Below, in pieces: positions 42,977 through 52,705 of a stretch of 64,000 bases of DNA; position 1 is the stretch's first letter, and every line of letters starts with the position of its first letter. This DNA is from Halorussus salinisoli (GTDB taxonomy: Archaea; Halobacteriota; Halobacteria; Halobacteriales; Haladaptataceae). Under the pieces are notes generated by a model. That model saw only the letters and a program-made list of their open reading frames with translations. It ran no database searches and was not told where the DNA came from. The position numbers and the translations under genes are program-made. The stretch spans positions 124,001 through 188,000 of the forward strand of contig SZNP01000005.1 in NCBI GenBank assembly GCA_005239435.1, in the 5' to 3' direction.

Positions 42977-44095
42977 TCACGTCATCGCGTCCGACGGAAC
43001 GTCGGGATGCTCGCGGTAGAACCGGACGAGTCGCTCCACGTAGCTCTCGAACGGCGGACAGGAGACGCCGCTCTCCCGCAGGTCTCGCCTCGCGTTCCCG
43101 CAGGTGTAACTCGTCGGATGGACGAAGTAGTCGAGGACGGCCGGTTGAGCGCCGAGCGCTGACGCGAGACCCGGAACTGTTTCGAGCGCGCGCCGGGCGA
43201 GTGTCGCACCGCCTGGGAGCGGCAACTGGAGAATCCGAGCGTCGAGCGCGTCCCCGAACGCACGAACCATCCCCGCGACGGTCGGCGGATTCGGGTCGCA
43301 GAGCTGATACACCTCGCCGACGGAGTCCTCGCGGGCGCTCAGACGTGCTATCGCGTCGACCACGAAGTCCCGCGGCACGACGTTGACCTCGTAGTCACGC
43401 GGGTTCCCGAAGGTCGGCACCACGCCGACGCCCGCGTCGATGGTTGGTTGCCGGTCGAGCAGTCGCAGGACGTTGTACGGCCCGTCGTACTTCTGGGTCG
43501 CGCCCGTCTCGCTGTCGCCGACCGTGATGGCGGGTCGGTAGACGGTCGCGGGCAGGCCCTCGGTCGTCCGATTCTGGACTTCGACCTCCGCCAGAAACTT
43601 GGTCTCCTCGTAGTGGTTGTTGAACTCCTGACCCACGTCGAGGTCCTCGTGCGTGAAGACGCCCTCGTGTCGCCCGCTGACGTAACAGGTGCTGACGTAC
43701 TGGAACCGCCGGAGGTCCGGGCAACCCTCGGCGAAGTCCAGCACGTTGCGAGTCCCCTCGACGTTGACCGCCATCCCCACCTCGCGGGCGACTCCCAGAT
43801 CGTACACCGCCGCGAGGTGGTACACCTCCACCGCGTCGGCCTGGAGGTCCGCGTAGTCGTCGCCCAGTCCGAGGTCCGGTTCGGTGATGTCGCCCTCGTA
43901 GAGTTCGACACGCCCGCCGCGACTTCGGCCCTCGATTTCGGCGGCCCGTCGCTCCGCGAGGTCCCGATACGTCGGTTGGACCAGACACCGAATCGGCACG
44001 TCTTCGGGGTATCTGTCGAGCAGGCGCGCGACCAGTTCCGACCCCAGAAAGCCCGGAAAGCCGGTGAAGAAGACCGACGTCTCGCGGTCGGCCAT
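42977..44095 (-). CDS. extended SDR of the acyl-(thio)ester reductase / NAD-binding-4 type
   Basis: The 372-residue protein has TGFPGFLGSELVARLLDR at the cofactor site, YHLAAVYDL, VNVEGTRNVLDFA and YVSTCYVSG, and the catalytic YxxxK as HYEETKFLAE. The architecture is that of fatty-acyl-CoA/thioester reductases (male-sterility domain) or related epimerases. The gene starts immediately after the aldehyde dehydrogenase stop with no spacing, so the two form an operon. They may interconvert acyl thioester, aldehyde and acid. The substrate is not known. Confidence 0.85.
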   Translation of the reverse strand: MADRETSVFFTGFPGFLGSELVARLLDRYPEDVPIRCLVQPTYRDLAERRAAEIEGRSRGGRVELYEGDITEPDLGLGDDYADLQADAVEVYHLAAVYDLGVAREVGMAVNVEGTRNVLDFAEGCPDLRRFQYVSTCYVSGRHEGVFTHEDLDVGQEFNNHYEETKFLAEVEVQNRTTEGLPATVYRPAITVGDSETGATQKYDGPYNVLRLLDRQPTIDAGVGVVPTFGNPRDYEVNVVPRDFVVDAIARLSAREDSVGEVYQLCDPNPPTVAGMVRAFGDALDARILQLPLPGGATLARRALETVPGLASALGAQPAVLDYFVHPTSYTCGNARRDLRESGVSCPPFESYVERLVRFYREHPDVPSDAMT

Positions 44096-45661
44096 CTACC
44101 GCACCCCCGGAATCCGGTCCATCGCTCGGAGCGCCAGCGCCATCCCCTTGGCGTACCACGAGTCGGGAACCCGGCGCGGCGGGCCGATCGCCGCGCCGCG
44201 CTGTTCGGCGACCGTCTGGGACTCGGTGTACTTCAGGAACCCCTCGACGCCGTGCCGCCGACCCAGTCCGGAGTCTTTCCTCCCGCCCATCGGCGCGTCC
44301 ACCGAGGCCCACGCCGCGGCGTAGGCGTCGTTGACGTTGACGGTCCCGCACTCGATACGTCGGGCGACTTCGCGGCCGCGGGCGGCGTCTCCGGTCCAGA
44401 CGCTCGCGTTCAGGCCGTAGTCGGAGTCGTTGGCCAGTTCAATCGCTTCCGCCTCGGTGTCGAAGGGCCGGACCGCCACGACCGGGCCGAACGTCTCCTC
44501 GCGCCCGGTTCTCATCTCGTCGGTCACGCCCCGCAGAATCGTGGGTTCGTAGAAGTACGGCCCGAGGTCGGGCCGGGCGCGACCCCCGGTGAGAACGTCC
44601 GCTCCCTCCTCCACGGCGTCCTCGACGTGTCGCTCGACGGTTTCGAGTTGGTCCGGCCCGACCAGCGACCCCACGTCCGGCCCGTAGTCGTAGGCGGCCC
44701 GGAGGTCGAGCGCTCGGGTCCGCCGGACGAAGCGATCGAGAAACTCGTCGTACGCCTCGTGCTGGACGTAGAGGCGCTCGAACGAGATGCAGAGTTGTCC
44801 CGCGTTGGTGAAACAGCCCCGCACTGCCCCTTCGACCGCCCGGTCGAGGTCGGCGTCCGCGAGGACGACCATCGGGTTCTTGCCGCCGAGTTCGAGCGAG
44901 CAGTCGGTCAGGTTCGCGCCCGCCCGCTCGGCCACTGTCCGCCCCGTCTCGGTGCTTCCCGTGAAGCAGACGAAGTCCGACTCCTCGACCAGTGCGCCGC
45001 CCGCTTCGCTCCCTCGACCGGTCACGACCTGGAAGACGTTCTCGGGGAGTCCGGCCTCTCGGAGCAAATCGCGGAGCAAGAGGGCGGTGTAGGGCGTCTC
45101 GCTGGCGGGCTTGCAGACGACGCAGTTGCCCGCCAGCAGGGCCGGAAGCGCGTCCGACACCGCCAGCGTGAGGGGGTAGTTCCACGGCGAGACGACGCCG
45201 ACCACGCCGACCGGATGGTGGTGGACGGTGGTTCTCGTGAGAAACGGGAGCGCGCCCTTCCGGCGCGAGGGCGCGAGGTAGTCCTCGGCGCGGTGGGCGT
45301 AGTGGCGCGCGTTGGTCGCCACGTCCAGCACCTCCTCGAAGGCGTCGATGCGGGCCTTCCCGGTCTCGAGTTGGGTCACGTCGAGGAGTTCGGCCCGGCG
45401 GTCCAGCACGAGGTCGTGAAATCGCCGGACGACCTCGGCGCGGTCGGAGACTCCCCGGTCGGCCCACGCGCGCTGGGCCTCGCGGGCGCGCTCGACCGCC
45501 GCGCTCACGTCCGCGGGCGTCCCCGCGGGAATCGTTCCGATAGTTTCGCCGGAGTACGGCGCTTCGACCGGAATTTCGGGTCGGTCGCCCTCGGTCGGGA
45601 CCGACGAGGCGAGACGCGAGAGCGAACCCTGACCGACTCGGTCGGGGAAGCGAGGAGTCAC
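44096..45661 (-). CDS. aldehyde dehydrogenase (succinate-semialdehyde dehydrogenase-like)
   Basis: The 521-residue protein starts at GTG. It has VGVVGVVSPWNYPLTLAV, the catalytic Glu region ELGGKNPMVVL, the catalytic Cys in NAGQLCISFERLYV, EETFGPVVAVRPF and APMGGRKDSGLGRRHG. These fit the NADP-dependent succinate-semialdehyde/aldehyde dehydrogenase group. The N-terminal 30 residues and the C-terminal tail after the usual end are somewhat extended. It is the first gene of a two-gene operon with the reductase. Confidence 0.93.
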   Translation of the reverse strand: MTPRFPDRVGQGSLSRLASSVPTEGDRPEIPVEAPYSGETIGTIPAGTPADVSAAVERAREAQRAWADRGVSDRAEVVRRFHDLVLDRRAELLDVTQLETGKARIDAFEEVLDVATNARHYAHRAEDYLAPSRRKGALPFLTRTTVHHHPVGVVGVVSPWNYPLTLAVSDALPALLAGNCVVCKPASETPYTALLLRDLLREAGLPENVFQVVTGRGSEAGGALVEESDFVCFTGSTETGRTVAERAGANLTDCSLELGGKNPMVVLADADLDRAVEGAVRGCFTNAGQLCISFERLYVQHEAYDEFLDRFVRRTRALDLRAAYDYGPDVGSLVGPDQLETVERHVEDAVEEGADVLTGGRARPDLGPYFYEPTILRGVTDEMRTGREETFGPVVAVRPFDTEAEAIELANDSDYGLNASVWTGDAARGREVARRIECGTVNVNDAYAAAWASVDAPMGGRKDSGLGRRHGVEGFLKYTESQTVAEQRGAAIGPPRRVPDSWYAKGMALALRAMDRIPGVR

Positions 45662-45725
45662 GACTCTCCGGTTGGTACGTCGGATTCATTAGGGTTCTGC
45701 CGCGAAGGGCGTCGCAGGGAATCGC

Positions 45726-46094
45726 TCACCCGCCCAGATACAACCGTCCGACCTCCTCGTCCTCCAGCAACTCGGTTCCGGACCCGGAGAACTTGATCTC
45801 CCCGCTGGCCAGCACGTACCCTCGGTCGGCTATCGAGAGGCCCTTCTCGGCGTTCTGCTCGACAAGCAGAATCGTCGTCCCGAGGCCGTTGAGGCTCCGG
45901 ATGCGGTCGAACACCTGCTCGATGTAAGTAGGTTCGAGTCCGATAGACGGTTCGTCGAGGAGCATCAGTTTCGGCTCTACGACCAGTCCTCGCGCGAGTT
46001 CGAGCAGTCGGCGCTCGCCGCCCGAGAGCATCCCTGCCTTCTGGTCGCGGTGGTCTTCGAGACGGGAAACTACTCGTACAACTCGTCCAATCAC
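45726..46094 (-). pseudogene. C-terminal fragment of a branched-chain amino acid ABC transporter ATPase (LivF-like)
   Basis: The 122 residues contain RDQKAGMLSGGERRLLELARGL (ABC signature), LMLLDEPSIGLEPTYIEQVF (Walker B, with EPS in the D-loop area) and TTILLVEQNAEKGLSIADRGYVLASGEI, followed by the LivF-like end EEVGRLYLGG. The N-terminal half with the Walker A P-loop is missing. Homology begins abruptly near 46080, only 50 bases from the hydrolase gene. It cannot bind ATP on its own, and no other Liv genes are near. I call it a truncated remnant. Confidence 0.85.
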
Positions 46095-46140
46095 AGATGG
46101 AAGGCACGTTTCTCCGAGAAATCCGGGCTTTCCGAGCCTC

Positions 46141-47103
46141 TCAGTCCGAGCGACCCACGTCGGACGACGTTCGGTTCCGGTCGTGGAACGCCGTCGTGAG
46201 GTCGTAGAGCGCCCGGCGTCGGTCGCCGTGCATCGCGTAGTGGTCCGCGCCCGCGAGTTCGGCGTACTCCTTGCGGTCGTCGGCCGCGCCCAACTCGTCG
46301 TAGAGGGTCAGCGCGTCCGACCGCTGAGAGGTGTCGTCGTCGCTCCCGCGGACCACGAGCGTCGGCGCGGCGATCTCGCCGGGGTCGTACGGCGGGTCGC
46401 CCGCACAGCAGGCCTTCACGTCGGCTAGTGCGCCGGTTTGCGCGACGTAGGCGTATTCGCGGTCGGCGGCGTCTCCCTGCCCGGACTCGACCATCGCGCG
46501 CCAGACCGCTTCGAAGAGCGCGGGGTCCTCGTCGCCGTCCTGGCGCTCTCGCACGTCCCGCTCGTGGTCCACGAAGTAGGCGTCGAGGTCCGGGTCGAGA
46601 CCGAGGGCCGAGATGCCATCCTCGAACTCGTAGGGCGGGTCGTACACCGGCGCGCACTGGACGTAGGAGGCGACGTCGCGGTCGCGCTCGGCGAGGAAGC
46701 GCCCGGTCGTCATCGTCCCCCACGAGACGCCGACGAGGTGGATCGCATCGTGGCGCTCCGCAGCGAAGTCGAAGGCGGCCGCAACGTCGGACTCGGCGTC
46801 GCGGGCCAGTATCGGCGGGTCGTTTGATTCGGGCGGGTCGTCCATCTCCGGCGGGAACTCGCTATCGCCGTAGCCCCGCACGTCGAGGGTGTAGGCGGTC
46901 CTGCCTGCGTCTGCGGTCGCGCGGAGCCAGGAGTACGAATCGTCGCCCTCGACAGGCGGCGCGAACAGCGCCCGCGAGTGGGTGATGGCTCCGTGGACGA
47001 ACAGGACCGCTTCGTCGGGAGGCGTGTCTCCTTCTGGCGGGTCCTCCCAGACCCGGAGTAGCGTGCCGTCCGGTGCCGTCACGTCGTGTGGTGTGAGGTT
47101 CAT
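46141..47103 (-). CDS. alpha/beta hydrolase
   Basis: The 320-residue protein starts MNLTPHDVTAPDGTLLRVW. The oxyanion strand is VLFVHGAITHSR, the nucleophile elbow GVSWGTM gives the Ser, a probable acid Asp lies in VVRGSDDDTS, and the His in GADHYAMHGD. No signal peptide. The substrate is unknown and esterase or lipase activity is likely. The frame is open further upstream, but the ATG fits. The AKR gene ends 26 bases upstream, so an operon is possible. Confidence 0.88.
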   Translation of the reverse strand: MNLTPHDVTAPDGTLLRVWEDPPEGDTPPDEAVLFVHGAITHSRALFAPPVEGDDSYSWLRATADAGRTAYTLDVRGYGDSEFPPEMDDPPESNDPPILARDAESDVAAAFDFAAERHDAIHLVGVSWGTMTTGRFLAERDRDVASYVQCAPVYDPPYEFEDGISALGLDPDLDAYFVDHERDVRERQDGDEDPALFEAVWRAMVESGQGDAADREYAYVAQTGALADVKACCAGDPPYDPGEIAAPTLVVRGSDDDTSQRSDALTLYDELGAADDRKEYAELAGADHYAMHGDRRRALYDLTTAFHDRNRTSSDVGRSD

Positions 47104-47129
47104 CGTAGTGAGTCGTCGCCGATCGGGTC

Positions 47130-48104
47130 TCAGTCGTGGCCCGACACTTCCACGGGTTCGTACGGTTCTTCGAGGTAGGCGACGTCGCTGGCCGAGAGGT
47201 TGATTTCGAGCGCCTCCACTGCGTCCTCCAGATGTTCGACGCTGGTGGTGCCGACGATGGGCGCGTCCACCCAGTCCTTGTGGAGGAGCCACGAGAGCGA
47301 AATCTGGGCCATCGTCACGCCCTCGTCGGCCGCGAGTTCCTGCACGCGCTCGTTGATTTCCCGCCCGCCGCCCTCGCGGTACGGGTGTTCGTACATGTGT
47401 TCCTCGGTCTCGCCGCGGGTCGTGGCGTCGATGTCCTCGTGCGGTCGGGTCAGGTACCCCCGCGCGAGGGGACTCCACGGCATCACGCCGACGTTCTCCT
47501 TCTCGCAGAGCGGGAGCATCTCGCGCTCCTCCTCGCGGTAGACGAGGTTGTAGTGGTTCTGCATCGTCTGGAACCGGTCGAGTCCGAGTCGGTCGCTGGT
47601 GTGGAGCGCGTCGGCGAACTGGTGGGCCCACATCGACGAGGCCCCGAGGTGGCGGACCTTGCCCCGGCGCACCGCGTCGTCCAGCGCCCGGAGGGTCTGC
47701 TCGATGGGCGTGTCGTCGTCCCACCGATGAATCTGATAGAGGTCGATGGTGTCCATCCCGAGGCGGTCGAGCGACTTCTCCAACTCCTGTTCGACGGCCT
47801 TCCGAGAGAGACCGCCCGAGTTCGGATTCTCGTCGTCCATCTGGAAGTAGCACTTGGTGGCGACCACGCTCTCGTCTCTGCGGCCCTCCAGCGCGTCACC
47901 CAACACGCGCTCGCTCTCGCCGTTCGAGTACATGTTCGCGGTGTCGAAGAAGTTGATACCGAGGTCGATGGCGCGCTCGATTATCTCCTCGCCCTCCTCG
48001 GGGTCCAGGACCCACGGACGCCAGTCGCTTGACCCGAAACTCATGCACCCGAGACAGATTCGGCTGACCTCCATGCCCGTGTCGCCCAGCGTGGTGTACT
48101 CCAT
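47130..48104 (-). CDS. aldo/keto reductase
   Basis: The 324-residue TIM-barrel protein starts MEYTTLGDTGMEVSRICLGC. It has the catalytic Asp in NFFDTANMYSNGESERVLGDAL, with Tyr in the same element, Lys in SVVATKCYFQ and the His in YQIHRWDDDTP. The end DAPIVGTTSVEHLEDAVEAL is the NADP-binding region. This is the AKR group of small, NADPH-dependent reductases of sugars or aldehydes (Tas/YajO type). The substrate is unknown. It leads the possible operon with the alpha/beta hydrolase. Confidence 0.93.
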   Translation of the reverse strand: MEYTTLGDTGMEVSRICLGCMSFGSSDWRPWVLDPEEGEEIIERAIDLGINFFDTANMYSNGESERVLGDALEGRRDESVVATKCYFQMDDENPNSGGLSRKAVEQELEKSLDRLGMDTIDLYQIHRWDDDTPIEQTLRALDDAVRRGKVRHLGASSMWAHQFADALHTSDRLGLDRFQTMQNHYNLVYREEEREMLPLCEKENVGVMPWSPLARGYLTRPHEDIDATTRGETEEHMYEHPYREGGGREINERVQELAADEGVTMAQISLSWLLHKDWVDAPIVGTTSVEHLEDAVEALEINLSASDVAYLEEPYEPVEVSGHD

Positions 48105-48614
48105 GCTCGGACAGTCGCTCGGCGGGAGTAAAAAGGTGCGTCAGGCGGCAGAGTGTTCGGCGAGGCACCCGAGCGCGGGGTCCGAGGACGGAGACGCAGA
48201 ATGGGGGTGTTTTACCGCGCTTAACCATATTTGTGTTTCTTAAGACAATATAAAAAGGTATTCAGAAAACATTTACAATTCCACTACCGGCGCGCGCTGG
48301 CGCGACCTCTCGCGGGTCGCGCCAACCGCGAGAGAGATGAGGACCGCAGGCCGCAGGCCGAGGACCGCAAACGGTTGGGGAGGTGTGAGGTCCGCGGTTG
48401 CGGTGCGGGGCGGTGCCGTGCGGTATGATTGGCTCAAGGAGCAGCTAGCTTCGTGGTATCTTCCCAGTTCACAGTGCACTGCGGTGGCTCCGTAGCTCAC
48501 GGAATAGATAGTTCTCGTTCTAACCCCAAAACCAACTGCAAGAACGATGTTTACGCCGAGAACGACGCGAAGACGGGCAACACCTTCAATTGAGAGGCCG
48601 TGGAACTGGCTTCA
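48105..48614 (+). repeat. gene-free stretch with AT-rich patch and bipartite hairpin repeat
   Basis: Bases about 48225-48285 are AT-rich (TTGTGTTTCTTAAGAC, ATATAAAAAGG). They are followed by module A, TGGCGCGACC (48298-48307) and GGTCGCGCCA (48315-48324). Module B follows at 48373-48408 (GGTTGGGGAGGTGTGAGG then TCCGCGGTTGCGGTGCGG), and the flanking CAAGGAGCAGCTAGCTTC resembles sequence near 62365 in reverse (GAAGCTAGCTACTCC). No ORF is supported, and a promoter for the plus-strand gene at 48615 must lie near its right end. Confidence 0.7.
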
Positions 48615-48893
48615 ATGGCTACCGCGCGTCGATGGCAGTTCGTCCACGGGCAGGTGGCGTGGATGCTCGCGTCTGTCGTCGTCCTCGTGACCCTCGACGC
48701 CCTCTCGGCGGAGGTGTTCCTCGTCGCGTCGCTCGTCGGCTTTCTCGTGATGGTCGAGTTCACGGCCCCGTTCGACGTGACCCCGGCGTGGCGCAAGCGA
48801 CTCAAGTGGGTCGTCCTGCTCGGCCTGCTCGTCTTCGCGTATCTCCTCGGGAAGCGTATCCTCGCTCTCATGCCGGAGGGAGCGATACCGTGA
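48615..48893 (+). CDS. small three-helix membrane protein of the MoxR/DUF58 neighbourhood
   Basis: The 92-residue protein starts MATARRWQFVHGQVAWML. It has hydrophobic segments at about residues 15-32, 37-53 and 66-84 (KWVVLLGLLVFAYLLG). Its stop overlaps the GTG start of the DUF4350 gene (48890-48893), so the two are co-translated. I know no function. Because it is the first gene before DUF4350 and MoxR, it is probably part of that membrane complex. Confidence 0.75.
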   Translation: MATARRWQFVHGQVAWMLASVVVLVTLDALSAEVFLVASLVGFLVMVEFTAPFDVTPAWRKRLKWVVLLGLLVFAYLLGKRILALMPEGAIP

Positions 48894-50068
48894 CCTCCGA
48901 CCGCGGTTCGTCCGACCGCGACTACTCCGACCGCGACCACTCCGACCGCGTCACGTCCGCCGGCGGTTCGTTCGGTCTCGACTCGTTCGACCTCGACTGG
49001 CCTCGCGTCGTCCTCGTCGCGCTCGTGGTCGCGACTGCCGCCGTGGGCGTGACCGTGGCCACCACCTCGGACGCCGCGTTCGGCGCGTACAACTACGGGT
49101 GGGACGGCGGGTCGGCGCTCCGGACGCAGGCCGAGGCGGTCGGGAGCGAACCGCAGGTGGTCCGGAACGCCGACGCGTATCGCTCGGCCTCGCCGAACGA
49201 CACCGTGGCGGTCGTCCTCTCGCCCGACGACGCCTACCGACCGGACGAGACTGCGGCCGTCGCCGAGTTCGTCGCTCGCGGCGGGACGCTCGTCGTCGCC
49301 GACGACTACGGCCCGCGCGCCAACTCCCTGCTCTCGGCCGTGGGAGCGAGCGCCCGCATCAACCGGACGCCGGTCCGAGACGAGCGACACAACTACCGGG
49401 ACCCGTCGCTCCCGGTGGCGACGAACACCTCCGACCACCGACTCGTCCGGAGGGTGTCGGCGCTCACGCTGAACCACGGGACCGTCGTCCGACCGAACGG
49501 CGCGACGATTCTGGTCAACACGTCCGAGTACGCCTACCTCGACCGGAACCGGAACGCGACGCTCGACGGGGCGGAGACGCTCGAGCGCCGCCCCGTGGCG
49601 ACGGTCGAGCGCGTCGGGTCGGGCCGCGTCGTGGTGGTTGGCGACTCCGGCGTGTTCGTCAACTCGATGCTCGACCGGTCCGACAATCGCGCGTTCGCCC
49701 GGACCCTCCTCGGAACCGGCGACCGAGTTCTGCTCGACCACATCCACTCGGCCGAGGTTCCGCCGCTCGTCGCGGCGATACTCGCCCTCCGGTCGTCGCC
49801 ACTCGCTCAGGTCGGTCTCGGCGCGCTCGGGTTGGCGCTCGTCGGTCTCTGGACGCGGTCGGGAGAGGGAGTAGTGGCCCGGATGGCTCGCCGATTCCGT
49901 CGCCTCCGGCGCGGATGGGGGTTCGGGGTATCCGGAACGCCTTCGCCGACGCTCTCGACCGAGGAAGTCGTGGCCGCAGTCGAGCGCCGCCATCCCGATT
50001 GGAGCGACGACCGCGTGCGCCGCGTCGCACGGCGAATCGACCGGAACGACGACGACTCCGTCGAGTAG
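48890..50068 (+). CDS. DUF4350 domain membrane protein
   Basis: The 392-residue protein starts at GTG. A short repeat of DRDYSDRDHSDR opens it, then a helix (about 39-60) and an extracytoplasmic DUF4350-like domain. That domain has DTVAVVLSPDDAY, FVARGGTLVVADDYGP and GRVVVVGDSGVFVNSML, a flavodoxin-like/GATase-like fold with a predicted ligand pocket. A second helix follows (about 300-320), then a cytoplasmic tail with ERRHPDW. DUF4350 genes usually accompany MoxR and DUF58 genes, as here. The role is unknown. Confidence 0.85.
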   Translation: MTSDRGSSDRDYSDRDHSDRVTSAGGSFGLDSFDLDWPRVVLVALVVATAAVGVTVATTSDAAFGAYNYGWDGGSALRTQAEAVGSEPQVVRNADAYRSASPNDTVAVVLSPDDAYRPDETAAVAEFVARGGTLVVADDYGPRANSLLSAVGASARINRTPVRDERHNYRDPSLPVATNTSDHRLVRRVSALTLNHGTVVRPNGATILVNTSEYAYLDRNRNATLDGAETLERRPVATVERVGSGRVVVVGDSGVFVNSMLDRSDNRAFARTLLGTGDRVLLDHIHSAEVPPLVAAILALRSSPLAQVGLGALGLALVGLWTRSGEGVVARMARRFRRLRRGWGFGVSGTPSPTLSTEEVVAAVERRHPDWSDDRVRRVARRIDRNDDDSVE

Positions 50069-50137
50069 GCCGACGGTTGGAAATAATCCATTACTGGCAA
50101 AAGACGTATTGTTGGCCGTCACGACACTCTTCGCCGA

Positions 50138-51130
<993 letters not shown>

Positions 51131-51171
51131 CGACCGTTACCGATTGAAAACCCCCTACCGACCGACGATTT

Positions 51172-52161
51172 CTACGTTTCGTCCGTCGACTGCCAGCGAC
51201 AGGTCACGAGATACTCGTAGTCGTCTCCGTCACCGTCCGACGCCCGGACCGTCTCGACTTCCACGGGGCGGCCGAGGCCCCGCGCGAGTCCGACCGCCAG
51301 AAACGACTGAATCGGGTGGTCGAAACGGTCCACGCGCCCGAATGCGCTCCCGGCGACTCCGACGGTGACTCGTCGTTCGCCCGGGTCCACGTCGGAGTCG
51401 AGACCGCGGGCGAGTTCGAACTGCTGGACCACCCCGTCGGCGAGTTGGTCGGCCAGGGTCTCGGGGTCCCCTGCGAGCGACCCCGACAGCGCGTGCTCGA
51501 ACTCGGAGACCAGCGATTCTCCGACCGGTTCGAACGCCACGCCGCGGCGTCGTCCCTCGGCCGTGACGAACGTCCGGGCGAGCGCGTCGTCGTCGGGCAG
51601 TTCGTAGTCGTCGCGTTGCGGGACGAACACTCGCTCGTCGCGCGTCGTGCGCTCGGACTGCGGGACGTAGACCGTCGCGTCGGCGAGACCCAGTTCGGCG
51701 CGAATCGACGCTCCGGTCTCCGCGAGCGAAGAGTAGACGCTCTCGCCGACGCTGGCGGGGAGGAACTGCTCGGGCGTGAGGTAGTACGTCAGCACGCCCG
51801 CGAACAGTCCCGTGCCGCCGAGCGCGAACAACACGTCCCTGCTCGCCGGGAGCGCGAGACCGCCGACCACCGCGACCAGGCCGACCGCGAACAGACCGAG
51901 GGCGGTCTGGCGATGACGCGCTCGTTTCGAGCGAGCGTACTCGCGCCGGAGTCTGTCGTTCTCCTCCTCCAGCACGGCTACCTGCGCTCGGAGTTCCTCG
52001 ACTGCCGTCGCGTCCCCGTCCGACTCCGCGTTCGGACGTCCGGGCCCGCCACTCGCGGGGTCGGCGGCCTCGGCGTCGTCTGACGCCGACCTCGCCGACC
52101 CCGTGTCCCGCGAGTCCGAGTTCGGTGCCCCAGAGTTCTGCGAGTCCGTTCGCCGACTCAT
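51172..52161 (-). CDS. coiled-coil membrane protein of the MoxR/DUF58 cluster
   Basis: The 329-residue protein has a disordered Ser/Asp/Glu/Pro-rich N-terminus (1-50), a coiled coil (VEELRAQVAVLEEENDRLRR, about 53-75) and two helices (about 86-125). A cytoplasmic-like domain of about 190 residues follows, containing YVPQSERTTRDERVFVP and an acidic end. No recognised domain. Its start overlaps the stop of the DUF7519 gene by four bases (52158-52161), so they are coupled. It is presumably a subunit of the same complex. Confidence 0.8.
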   Translation of the reverse strand: MSRRTDSQNSGAPNSDSRDTGSARSASDDAEAADPASGGPGRPNAESDGDATAVEELRAQVAVLEEENDRLRREYARSKRARHRQTALGLFAVGLVAVVGGLALPASRDVLFALGGTGLFAGVLTYYLTPEQFLPASVGESVYSSLAETGASIRAELGLADATVYVPQSERTTRDERVFVPQRDDYELPDDDALARTFVTAEGRRRGVAFEPVGESLVSEFEHALSGSLAGDPETLADQLADGVVQQFELARGLDSDVDPGERRVTVGVAGSAFGRVDRFDHPIQSFLAVGLARGLGRPVEVETVRASDGDGDDYEYLVTCRWQSTDET

Positions 52162-52703
52162 GCCTCGGCCTCCATGAGGTCCAGCACCACGAGTTCGTAG
52201 CGATGGAGCGCGTAGCTAACGACGGCCACCGCGCCGGCCACCGCCAGCGCCGCGGGCCAGAGTTCGCCGGTCGCGTCGTGGACTCCGGCACCGAGGCCGA
52301 CCAGTCCGGCGCTCGCCACGACGAACCCGCCGACCGTCTCGCGCGCGGCGTCCCGGCCGACGGGGACCGCGAGCAGTCCGAACAGTCCGACCTGCGCTAC
52401 TCCCACCTCCACGCCGGACGGGGACGGCGCGAGCGCCGCGAACAGTATCTGGCCGAACGCGAAGGCGTAGACCGGTCCCGCCAGCGCCCACGTCCCGAGG
52501 ACGAGGCCGCCTGCGGCGACACCGCCCGCCGTGATGCTCACCGCGCGCTCACCGACCGCGATACTACCCGCCGCGACACTGCCGTTCGTCAGTCCGACGC
52601 TCACGACCAGTGCGACCGCGGCGACGAGCGCGGCGACGCCGCTGGCGGGCGTTCGCGTCTCGGCCACGGACGAGAGTTTCGTGAATGGGGATGCTCCTGA
52701 CAT
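52158..52703 (-). CDS. DUF7519 family membrane protein
   Basis: The 181-residue protein has about five hydrophobic helices. These include ASGVAALVAAVALVVSVGL, AGGVAAGGLVLGTWALAG and LAVAGAVAVVSYALHRYELV, with short loops. It matches the haloarchaeal DUF7519 family found next to DUF58 genes. The start is 2 bases from the DUF58 stop and the stop overlaps the next start, showing tight co-translation of three genes. The function is unknown. Confidence 0.82.
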   Translation of the reverse strand: MSGASPFTKLSSVAETRTPASGVAALVAAVALVVSVGLTNGSVAAGSIAVGERAVSITAGGVAAGGLVLGTWALAGPVYAFAFGQILFAALAPSPSGVEVGVAQVGLFGLLAVPVGRDAARETVGGFVVASAGLVGLGAGVHDATGELWPAALAVAGAVAVVSYALHRYELVVLDLMEAEA

Positions 52704-52705
52704 GG

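Noticed and set aside
43448..45796. 782-residue plus-strand open frame
   Set aside because: It lies antisense to the reductase and aldehyde dehydrogenase genes, which have clear catalytic motifs on the other strand.
48470..48520. tRNA-like GTGGCTCCGTAGCTCACGG segment
   Set aside because: No cloverleaf can be completed and the similarity is limited to a few bases.
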